Source: Mycobacterium sp. D16Q13 (GTDB lineage: Bacteria > Actinomycetota > Actinomycetes > Mycobacteriales > Mycobacteriaceae). Taken from it: 64,000 nucleotides of DNA. Where the stretch lies: the NCBI RefSeq assembly GCF_002013375.1, contig NZ_MAEW01000011.1, positions 62,001 through 126,000 on the forward strand, read 5' to 3'. Below are positions 30,080 to 38,667 of the stretch, one piece after another. Numbering within the stretch: position 1 is the stretch's first letter; each line of letters opens with the position of its first letter. The notes beneath the pieces were generated by a model. It ran no database searches, had not been told where the DNA came from, and saw only the letters and a program-made list of their open reading frames with translations. Made by a program: the position numbers and the translations under genes.

Positions 30080-30111
30080 GTGCCCGGTTGACAACGTTGT
30101 CAGCCGGGCAC
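30080..30111 (+). terminator. Long hairpin after the small secreted protein gene
   Basis: Sixteen-base arms with one mismatch: GTGCCCGGTTGACAAC pairs with GTTGTCAGCCGGGCAC and leaves almost no loop. It starts 15 bases past the stop codon. The near-perfect symmetry also makes it a possible cruciform or protein-binding site. Confidence 0.65.
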
Positions 30112-30198
30112 TCCCGTCTCAGGGACTATCGCGCTTCCGGGCCAGAGCGTCCTTCCATTGCGGGAATGAAATCAGCCGCAACGGGGTAGACATCACAC

Positions 30199-30630
30199 AT
30201 GGAACTCAACGATGCCGGCCGCGCTCTGATCGGAGCGGGCGTTGACGCCACGCTCGTCACCATCAACCCCGACGGCACCCCACAGGTGTCCGTCGTCTGG
30301 GTTGCCCTGCAGTCCACGTCAGAGGGCGACGAGCTGGTGTCCGCTCATCTGTCGGGCAACTACAAGAAGCTGCGCAACATCCGGCGCGATCCGCATGTCG
30401 CCCTGACCATCCTCGCCCCTAGCCAACCCGGCCAGCAGCGCCAATACCTGTCCGTCACTGGTTCCGCGCGAGTGGTCGAGGGAGGCGGACTCGAGGTACT
30501 CAAGGGGCTGGCCGTCGCCCTGCTCGGCTCCGATGAGTACTTCCCACCGCCCGGCTCCCCGGATGGATACTTGACCCGCGTCCGCATCGAGTCGGTCGGT
30601 GGTCAAGGCCCCTGGGCGCAACAACCCTGA
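30199..30630 (+). CDS. PPOX-class F420- or flavin-dependent oxidoreductase
   Basis: Split beta-barrel protein of 143 residues, full length for the small F420/FMN-binding PPOX group common in mycobacteria. Signature stretches are ATLVTINPDGTPQVSVVWV, YKKLRNIRRDPHVALTI and YLSVTGSARVVE. Members reduce substrates with F420H2, or bind FMN, biliverdin or heme. The cofactor cannot be decided here. Its stop is two bases from that of the convergent LuxC-like gene. Confidence 0.8.
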   Translation: MELNDAGRALIGAGVDATLVTINPDGTPQVSVVWVALQSTSEGDELVSAHLSGNYKKLRNIRRDPHVALTILAPSQPGQQRQYLSVTGSARVVEGGGLEVLKGLAVALLGSDEYFPPPGSPDGYLTRVRIESVGGQGPWAQQP

Positions 30631-30632
30631 GC

Positions 30633-31997
30633 TCAGCCTCTGATGACGCCCTTGGTGCGCATCAGAAAGTCAGCGAGAAAACCGTCATGCGGGATATCGG
30701 GTGCCGAATATGAGGTGAGGTGTGCGCCGCTGTACACGTTCGCCACCGTCGGCTCGTTGAGGAGATCATCGATCAGCCCCTCGTCATCGGTGATCGTGTT
30801 GATGACCAGCGAATCCCGCAGCGGGGCAAGCCCGTCGGCACGCGACCAGGGTGCTATCCACACGCACGGGAAGGCAAACTCGGTATTGAGCGTGTCGATG
30901 TCGGGTAGTTCGAGCAGATGCACGGCCGGTCTCAGCGCGGCCGAGCCGTCGCCGAGGTCCGCCACCACCTGCGCGGCGCCCAGCAGCGGTGTGGCGCCCC
31001 GAGATTTCGCCGCCAGATGCTCGGCAAGGCGCCCGGCGGCGGCTAGAGGCTGGACCGGCAGAGCGGCACGTTCGTCGGCGATCGGCAGCGGCGCGATCGT
31101 CGCGAGCCTGCCAGCGATCGCCTCTGCCAACAGTCGCGGATCGCCCTCGTAGAGAACGGCCGTCGCGTTGGTGCAGGCCATGCCGCCCTGCCCGCTGATC
31201 GACTCGACGATGACGTCGAGGTAATCACGCCAGTCCTGTTCTGCGGTGATCAGGATCTTGGTGCGGCCCGGTCCGTTCACCATCACCGTCGGGTCATGGG
31301 CGTACGCGTCGACCACGTCTTGTCCGCCGTAGACGACGGCGAGGTCGGCCGCGGTGATGATCTCGGCGGCACCCGCATGGTCGGTCGGCAGGTACAGCGC
31401 ATCTTCGGGCCGAAATCCCGCCTGGCGCATTGCATTGACGAGTCGGTGTCCGGTAAAGGGTTCTCGCCGCGACGGGCGGATCGCCACCCGATATCCCAGG
31501 GCCAGGGCCTGCGCCCACCCACCGTGAACACCGGGGCTGTTCCCCGATGCGTGCACGGCAAGCACCTCCCCGCGGCGCGCCCACACCGCGCTCCCCCGTC
31601 TGGTGCGTTCGTCGCGCCAGTCCAGAGCCGCACCCTCCGGCCGGGCCGGTGCCACCGCGTCGACCGCCCGATCCACCGCTTCGGCGACACCACGGGCACT
31701 GAATCGCGCAAGCGCGATCGGCAGCCCCGATACCCGACTGACCATGTCGACATACTGCTCAAATCCCATACCGCCGATCTCCGCGGTGCCAAAGATGTTG
31801 GCAGCCTTGGCCAGAGCGGCCTCACGCAGATCGGCGGGAAGCGGCCTGACATTGCGCTGCGCACGAATGCTGCGGATCACATACAGCGGGGGCACGATGC
31901 TCAACTCGGCGACCGGCGCCCCGGTCACATCGGTGATCGCCTCGTGGGTGCGGGTGCGGTACTCGCCGCCGGGGCCGAGTGCATCAAGTGCAATCAC
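30633..31997 (-). CDS. LuxC-like acyl reductase (aldehyde dehydrogenase superfamily)
   Basis: Protein of 454 residues related to LuxC, the reductase that takes an acyl group onto a cysteine and reduces it to an aldehyde with NADPH. Visible features are VLAVHASGNSPGVHGGWAQA, the cofactor-side AIRPSRREPFTGHRL, and the catalytic cysteine in ISGQGGMACTNATAVLYEG. I chose the GTG (VIALDALGPGGEY) three bases after the LuxE-like stop; a longer reading runs through the neighbour. It is last in a six-gene operon. No luxAB-like luciferase is in the window. An ordinary aldehyde dehydrogenase is the alternative, but the LuxE partner argues for acyl reduction. Confidence 0.78.
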   Translation of the reverse strand: MIALDALGPGGEYRTRTHEAITDVTGAPVAELSIVPPLYVIRSIRAQRNVRPLPADLREAALAKAANIFGTAEIGGMGFEQYVDMVSRVSGLPIALARFSARGVAEAVDRAVDAVAPARPEGAALDWRDERTRRGSAVWARRGEVLAVHASGNSPGVHGGWAQALALGYRVAIRPSRREPFTGHRLVNAMRQAGFRPEDALYLPTDHAGAAEIITAADLAVVYGGQDVVDAYAHDPTVMVNGPGRTKILITAEQDWRDYLDVIVESISGQGGMACTNATAVLYEGDPRLLAEAIAGRLATIAPLPIADERAALPVQPLAAAGRLAEHLAAKSRGATPLLGAAQVVADLGDGSAALRPAVHLLELPDIDTLNTEFAFPCVWIAPWSRADGLAPLRDSLVINTITDDEGLIDDLLNEPTVANVYSGAHLTSYSAPDIPHDGFLADFLMRTKGVIRG

Positions 31998-31999
31998 GA

Positions 32000-33091
32000 T
32001 CAGTAGACGCCCTCGATCACCGGCTCGCCCCCGAAGGTGGCCACGGGAACTACCTCGCTGACGGAATCGCCCACCTGGCCCTCGGGTCCGCGCATGCGGA
32101 TCGCGCTGTCGCGTTCGAGGTTGTTCGGAATGAACATGCCCTTGCTGATGTGGTTCATCACCACCTGACCGCGCTCTCCGTAGGGCACGCACTCGCCTGT
32201 TGCGGGATCGATCACCCAGAAGACGACGTAGGGCGTCCGGGGGTCGAAGACGAAGGCATCGCCGTCGACTCGAGTCTTGGCCTGGGACAGGATCATTGTG
32301 CTGCCGAACGCCATCGTGATCGCGGCCGCCGGGAAGATTTCACGAAGTAGATCGAGGGTGTCCAGATCAACGTGGGCACCGCTGATCAGTATGTAGCGGA
32401 TCTTCTGGTTCACCAGGTCCACCATGGCCTCATCGCGGGCGATAGCGCCTAGCAGCGGCGGGCTGGTGTGCAGATTGGCCACGTGCTGGGTCTGCAGAAC
32501 GAACCGTGCCTGCTCCAGAACATGCTGGACATAACCCGACACCTCGGCGGTGGCATTGCGTGCAGCGAGCTTCTTGACCCACCGCGGATCCAGGTCCACC
32601 GGATAGAACACCGATCCGAGCCGCTCACTGACTGCGCGGGAGAAGTGGCCGACGCCGTGCGGACCGCTGGGCATGAGGAACAGCAGGCCCTGACCTGGCA
32701 CGAATCCGCCGGCGGTGAAGTCCTCGATCTGCCAGCGGGTGACCTGTTCAACCCAGTCGGGCAGCTGCGCCGTGCGTTTGGGCGCGCCGGTGGTGCCGCC
32801 CGATTCGAAGATCCTGGGCACCGGCGCCGGGGTTCCATAGCCGCGCGGAATCAGGTCCTCGACGGGCGCGTTGCGCAGCTCGTTGACCAGGTTCGGGAAC
32901 AGCCGAAGGTCGTCGAAAACATTCACGTCGGTCAACGGATGAAAGTCCAGGGCCTGGGCGGTACGCAACCAGAACGCCGACCCGGTGTCCTCCCCGAAAT
33001 GCCAGTTGATCGCGGCACGCAGGTAGGCCTCGGGATCTGTCACCGCCCCGGTTCGCGGAACGTCCAACAGTGAGAAATCGACCTCGACCAT
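32000..33091 (-). CDS. LuxE-like acyl-protein synthetase (AMP-binding)
   Basis: Adenylating enzyme of 363 residues, shorter than acyl-CoA ligases and matching the LuxE/phenylacetate-ligase-like group. The ATP loop is ESGGTTGAPKRT; other blocks are FLMPSGPHGVGHFSRAVSERLGSVFYPV, RYILISGAHVDLDTLDLLREIF, MAFGSTMILSQAKTR and GQVVMNHISKGMFIPNNLERD. It should activate a carboxylic acid as acyl-AMP and pass it to itself or to the LuxC-like enzyme. ATG at MVEVDFSLLD was chosen; a TTG four codons earlier is possible. The spacing of two bases to the LuxC-like gene implies coupled synthesis. Confidence 0.75.
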   Translation of the reverse strand: MVEVDFSLLDVPRTGAVTDPEAYLRAAINWHFGEDTGSAFWLRTAQALDFHPLTDVNVFDDLRLFPNLVNELRNAPVEDLIPRGYGTPAPVPRIFESGGTTGAPKRTAQLPDWVEQVTRWQIEDFTAGGFVPGQGLLFLMPSGPHGVGHFSRAVSERLGSVFYPVDLDPRWVKKLAARNATAEVSGYVQHVLEQARFVLQTQHVANLHTSPPLLGAIARDEAMVDLVNQKIRYILISGAHVDLDTLDLLREIFPAAAITMAFGSTMILSQAKTRVDGDAFVFDPRTPYVVFWVIDPATGECVPYGERGQVVMNHISKGMFIPNNLERDSAIRMRGPEGQVGDSVSEVVPVATFGGEPVIEGVY

Positions 33092-33212
33092 CCCGCAATC
33101 CAAGCCCTACAGACTGAGAGATAGAACTGCTCGACTCGCTAGTTCATATGTGTTGCAGTGGAATTAATCGAGCGGTCACGACGCGTTCGCGTGGAGGTCA
33201 CTCGATCGGCCG

Positions 33213-34232
33213 TCACGTGGCGTGGCTTCCTGCGCTGCGAAGCTCGACCTCTCGGCGCAGCTCCGAACCCGACCACTTCTTGTCACCGGATGAGCTGGCC
33301 TCGCGGACGAGGCTGACGAGCGCGGCGTTGACGGGCGCCTTCGTGCCGAGTTTCTGGGCAAGCTTGACGACTTCGCCATTGATGTAGTCGATTTCGGTCG
33401 GCCTGCCACGGGTGATGTCGTCGAGCATGGATGAACGCGCCTGAGGGTCGATCTCGACCATCTGTCGCGCCAGCAGGGCGAACACCGAGTTGGGCATCCG
33501 GAGCACCCAGGGCATGAGTGCGAGGGGCGCCGCGAGAGGGCCGACCACCGGCTGGTTGTTACGGCGCAGAAGGCTGAGGGCCTCCCGCTGGGCCGCGGCC
33601 AGCACCAGGCGGTACTCCCGCTCTCCCAGTTCGGCTTTCAACGGTAGGCCCGAGAGCGCGTTCACCGCATTGTTGAGGTTCACCACGAGCTTTCCCCACT
33701 GGACCGCTGGCATGTCGTCACGCACGGCAGCGGGTAATCCGCTGTCCGTGAGTGCGTCCGCCAGGGACTCTGCTCCGACGGAGATCGAGAGTTTTCCCTG
33801 TGTGCCCTGATGAAAGTGCGCCGGCCCGACCTGTGCGACGTTGAAGCCGACCATTCCGGTGATCACACGGTGCTGCTTGACGTACCGCGATATCTGAGCC
33901 GGATTGCTGATCCCATTCTGCAGACTGACCACCACTGCTCCGGGGCGGAGCCTGTCGGCCAGCGATTCCGCCATCTTCGGGGTCGCGGCCGACTTCACGG
34001 TCACGAGCACGACGTCGGCGGCGCGCACCGCATCGATGTCCTCGGAAAACACGCAATCGTGTCCAGGGATCGTCGCCGACCATCCCTGATAATCCGACAG
34101 AGCGAGGCCGTGCTCCGCGATCGACTGACCAAGGGTCCCCCGACCGACGTACACGAGGTCATGGCCCGCGGTCTGCAGTCTGCCGCCCACATAGCAGCCG
34201 ACGCTTCCGGCGCCGGCCACGGCGATTTTCAT
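33213..34232 (-). CDS. 2-dehydropantoate 2-reductase-like (ketopantoate reductase) enzyme
   Basis: NADPH-dependent 2-keto acid reductase of the PanE/ApbA family, 339 residues. The Rossmann start is IAVAGAGSVGCYVGGRL; VVLVTVKSAATPKMAESL and VVSLQNGISNP follow; the catalytic-lysine region is QWGKLVVNLNNAVNALSG. The C-terminal helical domain ends with GRPTEIDYINGEVVKLAQKLG. Placed in an operon with RidA and an aldolase, it more likely reduces another branched 2-keto acid than makes pantoate. The 121 bases to the LuxE-like gene are rather AT-rich and could hold a second promoter. Confidence 0.82.
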   Translation of the reverse strand: MKIAVAGAGSVGCYVGGRLQTAGHDLVYVGRGTLGQSIAEHGLALSDYQGWSATIPGHDCVFSEDIDAVRAADVVLVTVKSAATPKMAESLADRLRPGAVVVSLQNGISNPAQISRYVKQHRVITGMVGFNVAQVGPAHFHQGTQGKLSISVGAESLADALTDSGLPAAVRDDMPAVQWGKLVVNLNNAVNALSGLPLKAELGEREYRLVLAAAQREALSLLRRNNQPVVGPLAAPLALMPWVLRMPNSVFALLARQMVEIDPQARSSMLDDITRGRPTEIDYINGEVVKLAQKLGTKAPVNAALVSLVREASSSGDKKWSGSELRREVELRSAGSHAT

Positions 34233-34284
34233 TGAACTCCAACCTGAATGCTCTGCGCGGCAGAGAGGCGCGGTCTGCGCATGA

Positions 34285-34677
34285 CTATTCCCCTGTCCCG
34301 GAAAGTTTCGCGAGCGCGTCTATCTCCACCAACAACCCGGGCGGCAGCCCGCCGAAAAGAGTCGTGCGCGCCGGGTAGGGCCTGCTGATGGTGTCCTCGA
34401 ACGCCTTATTGAGTTCGGCGAATCCTTCTGGGGCATGAAGGAATACCCGGAGCATCAGCACATCGCCGAGGTCAGCGCCCCCAGCGTGCAGGATCGCCTC
34501 GACGTTGCGCAGCGCCTGGATGGTCTGCTCATAGACGGTATCGCCCGCCAAAGAATGGGTCTGGGCGTTGATCCCCGCTTGGCCCGACACCTGCAGAGTG
34601 TCACCAATGCGCACGGCCTGCGAGTAGGCACCGACGGGATGCGGTGCCACAGCGGTTTCTATCTGGACCTTTGCCAT
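34285..34677 (-). CDS. RidA-family enamine/imine deaminase
   Basis: Protein of 130 residues with the YjgF/YER057c/UK114 fold. The conserved pieces are GAYSQAVRIGDTLQVSGQAG, QALRNVEAILHAGGADLGDVLMLRVFL and ARTTLFGGLPPGLLVEIDALA, where the substrate-binding arginine (RTT) and the terminal glutamate are in place. RidA proteins hydrolyse reactive 2-imino acids released by PLP or oxidase enzymes. The ATG at MAKVQIE follows AAGGAG at correct spacing; seven upstream codons are rejected. Confidence 0.85.
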   Translation of the reverse strand: MAKVQIETAVAPHPVGAYSQAVRIGDTLQVSGQAGINAQTHSLAGDTVYEQTIQALRNVEAILHAGGADLGDVLMLRVFLHAPEGFAELNKAFEDTISRPYPARTTLFGGLPPGLLVEIDALAKLSGTGE

Positions 34678-34710
34678 CCGAACTCCTTTACTACCCATTG
34701 AATTGGCTGG

Positions 34711-35754
34711 TTACGTGGTACGTGCGCTCCCCGGTGGAGCCGGGAGGGTCTGCTTCAGAACGCGCAGGGCGTTGCCTCCGAGAATCCCGGTGGCCTCGGA
34801 AGCATCGAAGCCGGTGCGCAACAGTGCGTCGATCAACGATGGGAATCCGGTAGGACCGTCGAACCCCGGGACATACCTGGGTATGCCGTTCATATCCGTT
34901 CCGATGCATAGGTGGTCGGGACCGACCAGCCCCGCAAGATGCGAGGCGTGTCGGGCGAACTCATCCAGGTCGCGCATGCCCACGCCGCGAAACCTCATCG
35001 GCCACAATCCGATCAGCCCGCCGGTGGCGGCTATCGCGCGCGCCTCCGCGTCGCTGATGTAGCGCGCAAACTCATGGACCGCTGCCGCGCCGGTGTGCGA
35101 GCTGACCACCGGAGCCGACGTCTGATCGCATACGGCCACGGTGGTCGATGCGTCGGCATGCGCAAGATCGATCAGCATGCCCAGCCGGTTCGCCTCTGTG
35201 ACAACCTCTTTACCGAGGGCGGTCAGACCCGAGGAGTAGCGCCCGGCACGCACAGCCCTGCTGCCCCGGCCCCCGGACAGCGAAGTGCTGATCGTTCCGA
35301 GGCCATTGTCGGCGTAATGGACCAAACCCAGCACCCGCACTCCCCCGCGATGAAGGTCGATCAGCCGATCCGGTTGCGTACCCACAACATCGGCGCCTTC
35401 GATGCCGAGCATGACGGCTGCGGCGTCGCCGCCTTCGATCTGCTCAACCGTGTCGACCACGGCAATACCCGCAGCCGAGGCCTCCGCACGCGCCAGAGCC
35501 AGCTGGCTCTGGACACCGTGCCACGGAGAACGGAACCGCCATGCGGTGCCCAGCAACGCATCTCCGACTGCGGTGACGACCGCGAGATTTACCTTGCCGG
35601 TCGACAATGTCGACAACGGCTCGGACGGCATACCTATTGTCTTGGCGCCCAAGGCGCGCAGCCATCGCGGCACGATACTGAGCCCGTGGGTGTGCATATC
35701 GACCGTCAGCGCGGTGTCACTCAGCCTCTTGGACTGCTCGGCAGTGGTACTCAT
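34711..35754 (-). CDS. M19-family membrane dipeptidase-like metallohydrolase
   Basis: Renal-dipeptidase-family (M19) enzyme of 347 residues, a TIM-barrel zinc hydrolase. Metal ligands are visible: DMHTHG (first pair), GIEGAD (bridging glutamate), MLIDLAHAD and PVVSSHTGA (third and fourth histidines) and the final aspartate in CIGTDMNG. Members cut dipeptides, including those with a D-residue. There is no signal peptide, so it is cytoplasmic. It lies between the aldolase-like and RidA genes with gaps of about 34 bases. Confidence 0.85.
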   Translation of the reverse strand: MSTTAEQSKRLSDTALTVDMHTHGLSIVPRWLRALGAKTIGMPSEPLSTLSTGKVNLAVVTAVGDALLGTAWRFRSPWHGVQSQLALARAEASAAGIAVVDTVEQIEGGDAAAVMLGIEGADVVGTQPDRLIDLHRGGVRVLGLVHYADNGLGTISTSLSGGRGSRAVRAGRYSSGLTALGKEVVTEANRLGMLIDLAHADASTTVAVCDQTSAPVVSSHTGAAAVHEFARYISDAEARAIAATGGLIGLWPMRFRGVGMRDLDEFARHASHLAGLVGPDHLCIGTDMNGIPRYVPGFDGPTGFPSLIDALLRTGFDASEATGILGGNALRVLKQTLPAPPGSARTT

Positions 35755-35788
35755 CCGCGGCGACCCTCGAATACGGGTAGCGCCGACC

Positions 35789-36604
35789 TCAACGAAGAGC
35801 CTCCGGGGCCGTCCTGATCACGTCGTCCCACAGCGGCTGGAACTGGAACCATCCGGCAGCCGGGGTGCCGATCTGGCTATAGACCGAGACGGCCGTGTCA
35901 TGGTCGATCGTCCGGGGTTCCCCGGCGGCCATGGCGAGGAGCTGAGCTTGGCAGGAACGCTCCATCGTGATGAACCACCAGGCGGCCTCCGCCACCGAGT
36001 GGCCCACGGTGAGCAGCCCGTGATTCTGCAGGATCACCGCCTTGGCCGGCCCAAGCGCAGCACCGATCGCCTTGCCCTCTTCCAGGTCCGTAACCACACC
36101 GCGATAGTCGGTGTACACAGCGTGGTCCTGGTAGAAGGCACACGCATCCTGCGTGATGGGTAACAACGGCTGCCCGAGCGAGGAGAACGCCTTGCCATGT
36201 ATCGAGTGTGCGTGCGCGGCGGCGATCACATCGGGCCTGGCCTTGTGGACCTCGGAGTGAATGCAGAAGGCCGCCCTGTTCACGGGGCGACTGCCGGTAA
36301 TCACATTGCCGTCGTGATCGACCTGGATCAGATCGGACACTGTGATGTGCCGGAAATTCATGCCGAAGGGATTCACCCAAAACGTCTCGGGGAACTCCGG
36401 ATCGCGAACGGTGATGTGCCCGGCCACCCCTTCGGAAAAGCCAAACGCCCCGAAGACCCGGAACGCTGCCGCCAACTCGCGCAGCCGGCGGTCACGCTCC
36501 TCCTCGACCGTCGCCGCGGGTGTCGGGCTCATCGGGTCTACATCGGCAGAACCGACCAGGTACGCGGACAGCTCTTCGCCCACCACGACGTCTCCGGAGG
36601 TCAT
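35789..36604 (-). CDS. Class II aldolase/adducin-family protein
   Basis: Protein of 271 residues and first gene of the operon. The metal-binding histidines are AAHAHSIHG (H..H) and ILQNHGLLTVG; the family blocks GHITVRDPEFPETFWVNPFGMNF and FCIHSEVHKARPDV are also present. The family includes sugar-phosphate aldolases, decarboxylases and other enzymes, so the reaction is open. The ATG at MTSGDVV is preceded by AAGGTGAG. A palindrome 15 bases upstream of the start matches one in front of the divergent TetR gene. Confidence 0.82.
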   Translation of the reverse strand: MTSGDVVVGEELSAYLVGSADVDPMSPTPAATVEEERDRRLRELAAAFRVFGAFGFSEGVAGHITVRDPEFPETFWVNPFGMNFRHITVSDLIQVDHDGNVITGSRPVNRAAFCIHSEVHKARPDVIAAAHAHSIHGKAFSSLGQPLLPITQDACAFYQDHAVYTDYRGVVTDLEEGKAIGAALGPAKAVILQNHGLLTVGHSVAEAAWWFITMERSCQAQLLAMAAGEPRTIDHDTAVSVYSQIGTPAAGWFQFQPLWDDVIRTAPEALR

Positions 36605-36616
36605 GTACTCACCTTT

Positions 36617-36638
36617 CAATACAGTTCTGTATCTATTG
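36617..36638. promoter_or_regulatory. Candidate TetR operator in front of the six-gene operon
   Basis: ATACAGTTCTGTAT (36619-36632) is a perfect inverted repeat with six-base arms, flanked by an outer CAATA/TATTG pair. It lies 15 bases from the aldolase ATG. Read on the minus strand, 16 of 21 bases match the stretch just before the TetR gene. Confidence 0.6.
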
Positions 36639-36799
36639 ACCACAAGCTACCCCTGCCACCGAAAACCCGTCAAGGGAAACCGCACACGAGGGTGTCACAG
36701 TGAATAGCGCCTGTTTCCACATCAATCAGGTGGCTGACCATCGTCAACCTTCCCATCGACGTCTCGGTGATTCGCTCACCATTCCGCGCGGACAACCTT

Positions 36800-36820
36800 T
36801 ATGATGCATAGTTGTATTGA
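36800..36820. promoter_or_regulatory. Second copy of the operator before the TetR gene
   Basis: TGATGCATAGTTGTATTGAA matches the minus-strand reading of the operator at 36619 (shared right part TGTATTGAAA and left GAT.CA). A -10-like TATGAT (36800-36805) overlaps it, so bound repressor would block this promoter. Confidence 0.5.
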
Positions 36821-36858
36821 AAATGGACCTACAGTCCGCACCACCGGAAAGGCGTCCC

Positions 36859-37488
36859 ATGGCGACTGGCTCGACTCGCCGGCGCGAACAGACCCGTGCG
36901 CGCCTGATGGAGGCGGCGCTCGATGTGTTCGCCGACCGCGGATTCCATGGCGCCAGCATCGAGAACATCTGTGAGACAGCAGGATTCACGCGCGGCGCGT
37001 TCTACTCGAATTTCGCGGGCAAGGATGAGCTCTTCTTCACCCTGTTCGACGCCAGCGGTGAGCAACTGATCGCTCAGCTGCGGGCGGCGCTGGACGAATG
37101 CCGCACGAGCCCCGATCCCCTCAGCACATTCATCCGCGCTATCGACGACAAAGGCCCCGCACAACGCCGCTGGTACCTGATCAGCATGGAGTTCACGCTC
37201 TACGCGATCCGGGATCCGGGCGCCGCGGTGGCGCTGGCCGAGCATGACGCTCGGCTACGGCGCGAGGCGGCCGGCATCATCAACGAACTGATGTCGATTG
37301 CCGACCGCGAGCTGATCATCGACACCGAGTTGATCGCACGGCTCGCAACCGCCCTGCGCGAAGGAGTGGCCGCGCAGTTCTATGTTGAACCCGAGCTGCC
37401 CGAGACACGCATGCTGGAACGACTGGCCTTCCCCGCCATGCTGCGCGCATTTTCGCGCCCGATACGCGCGACAGCGGACGGCGCATAG
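36859..37488 (+). CDS. TetR-family regulator of the LuxC/LuxE-type operon
   Basis: Regulator of 209 residues with a standard N-terminal HTH: TRARLMEAALDVFADRGFHG, ASIENICETAGFTRGAFYSNFAGKDELF. The C-terminal domain resembles TetR ligand pockets and carries no special motif. I chose the ATG with GGAAAGG seven bases upstream; an ATG 36 bases earlier would add 12 residues. It is divergent from the class II aldolase gene, and the two promoters carry related palindromes, so it most likely represses that operon and itself. Confidence 0.85.
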   Translation: MATGSTRRREQTRARLMEAALDVFADRGFHGASIENICETAGFTRGAFYSNFAGKDELFFTLFDASGEQLIAQLRAALDECRTSPDPLSTFIRAIDDKGPAQRRWYLISMEFTLYAIRDPGAAVALAEHDARLRREAAGIINELMSIADRELIIDTELIARLATALREGVAAQFYVEPELPETRMLERLAFPAMLRAFSRPIRATADGA

Positions 37489-37565
37489 CGACGACCGCCG
37501 CACCTGCGACACCCCCGATACAAGAAAACCCACTGTTACCGTGGGCCGGCCGCAGTAGATGGAGG

Positions 37566-37730
37566 TCAGTCGGCATCACCCGGCGAGAAGACCTCTTCGA
37601 GCGCCCCTATCTGCCGCACCGACTCCGCACTCGAGGATGCGCCCAACGGGATGTTCCTCAACGACGGGAGCCCAGAGGCGGCTGCCGGATGCTGTGTCGC
37701 TGCGGCACTCTTGATGGTCAGCGGGGCCAT
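37566..37730 (-). other. Short open frame of 54 codons, possible gene remnant
   Basis: Codons have about 80% G or C in third position, like real genes nearby. The product is Ala/Ser-rich (SGLPSLRNIPLGASSSAESV) with no recognised domain and no Shine-Dalgarno sequence. It may be the tail of a lost gene. The remaining bases between 37489 and 37778 show nothing else. Confidence 0.25.
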
Positions 37731-37778
37731 GATTCGATTTCGGCAAGCATCGTGCTGTTGTGCGGCAGACTGCCGCTC

Positions 37779-38531
37779 TTATCGGCTACCGGGCGTCGTT
37801 GTATGCAGTTCGGCCCGTGCTACGCGGATTAGTTCAATGCTGATCACCGTTCCCCAGAGACCGAGTGCTGCTGCCGGGACGTACACACCGAAGAATCCGT
37901 TGTAGGCGAATGGCCCGGTTTTGACGTGATTGACCAGGAATGAGGTACCGAACAGTGCTCCGCAAAGGAGGCTGAAGTATCCGATCCAACGTGGATGTAG
38001 TTGCCGGTGTTGAGGAGTGGTGAGAATGGGTATGCCGAAGGAGAATATCCAGACAGTGAACAGCGGCCAGATGTAAAGCAGGAGGTACCAGGCTGCGTCG
38101 TTCAGCATCTGCGGAATTTCAGGGCTGGTCCAGGTTCTGAACGCGGCAATCGCAAAGCAGGCCGGAACAAGGAAGGTCGCCAGTAGCGTTGCCCCGAAGG
38201 TTGTTGCGCTCATGTACGTGAAGATGGGGAGCCTGCCCTCCAGGAGCCTGGTCCTGGCCACGAGCATTGCGCCCCACGGAGCGAAGAATCCTATGCCGAT
38301 CACCATGATGAGGGCACCGAGTCGGATGCGATCACTGTTCCGCGCGAAGAAGGTGGCAATCTCGATTGCTGAAGCGTTGGGGTTGGGCACCGGGAACAGA
38401 AGCCGCGCAACAACAATGAGGCCGACTGCGTAGAGTGCTCCGCAGATATTCAACGCGGCTCCGCACCACAGCTGTATGCGATATTGCATGTGCGGTTCCG
38501 ACGCTTTCCTGGATGGTGCAATGTTTCCCAA
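37779..38531 (-). CDS. Integral membrane protein of unknown function
   Basis: Protein of 250 residues with about six or seven hydrophobic segments, e.g. ALNICGALYAVGLIVVARLL, LGALIMVIGIGFFAPWGAML, TFGATLLATFLVPACFAIAA and YLLLYIWPLFTVWIFSFGI. No known domain was recognised. The start shown is TTG with AGAGGT seven bases upstream; an ATG at 38489 (MQYRIQLW) is the alternative. It precedes nothing obvious and follows the oxygenase-like gene by about 140 bases on the same strand. Codon use has a lower GC third position than the core genes, in line with acquired DNA. Confidence 0.6.
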   Translation of the reverse strand: MGNIAPSRKASEPHMQYRIQLWCGAALNICGALYAVGLIVVARLLFPVPNPNASAIEIATFFARNSDRIRLGALIMVIGIGFFAPWGAMLVARTRLLEGRLPIFTYMSATTFGATLLATFLVPACFAIAAFRTWTSPEIPQMLNDAAWYLLLYIWPLFTVWIFSFGIPILTTPQHRQLHPRWIGYFSLLCGALFGTSFLVNHVKTGPFAYNGFFGVYVPAAALGLWGTVISIELIRVARAELHTTTPGSR

Positions 38532-38667
38532 GGTACTACCTCTTTCAATGAGGGTGCTACCGCTAATGAACGCGCTGAATTAGCAGTGGACCTACCGAAT
38601 GAAAGTCCTTTGTGGAGAGCCTATCTCGGCCCTGCGTTTGCCTGACGGCGGTAGATGGGCTTGGTGA

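Noticed and set aside
36790..36860. ATG at 36823 as the TetR start
   Set aside because: Possible, but no ribosome site precedes it and it would start just beyond the operator; the ATG at 36859 has GGAAAGG.
30633..37488. A bioluminescence (lux) operon
   Set aside because: LuxC- and LuxE-like genes are present but no luciferase subunit gene (luxA/luxB) or luxD is in the window; the neighbours belong to amino- and keto-acid chemistry.
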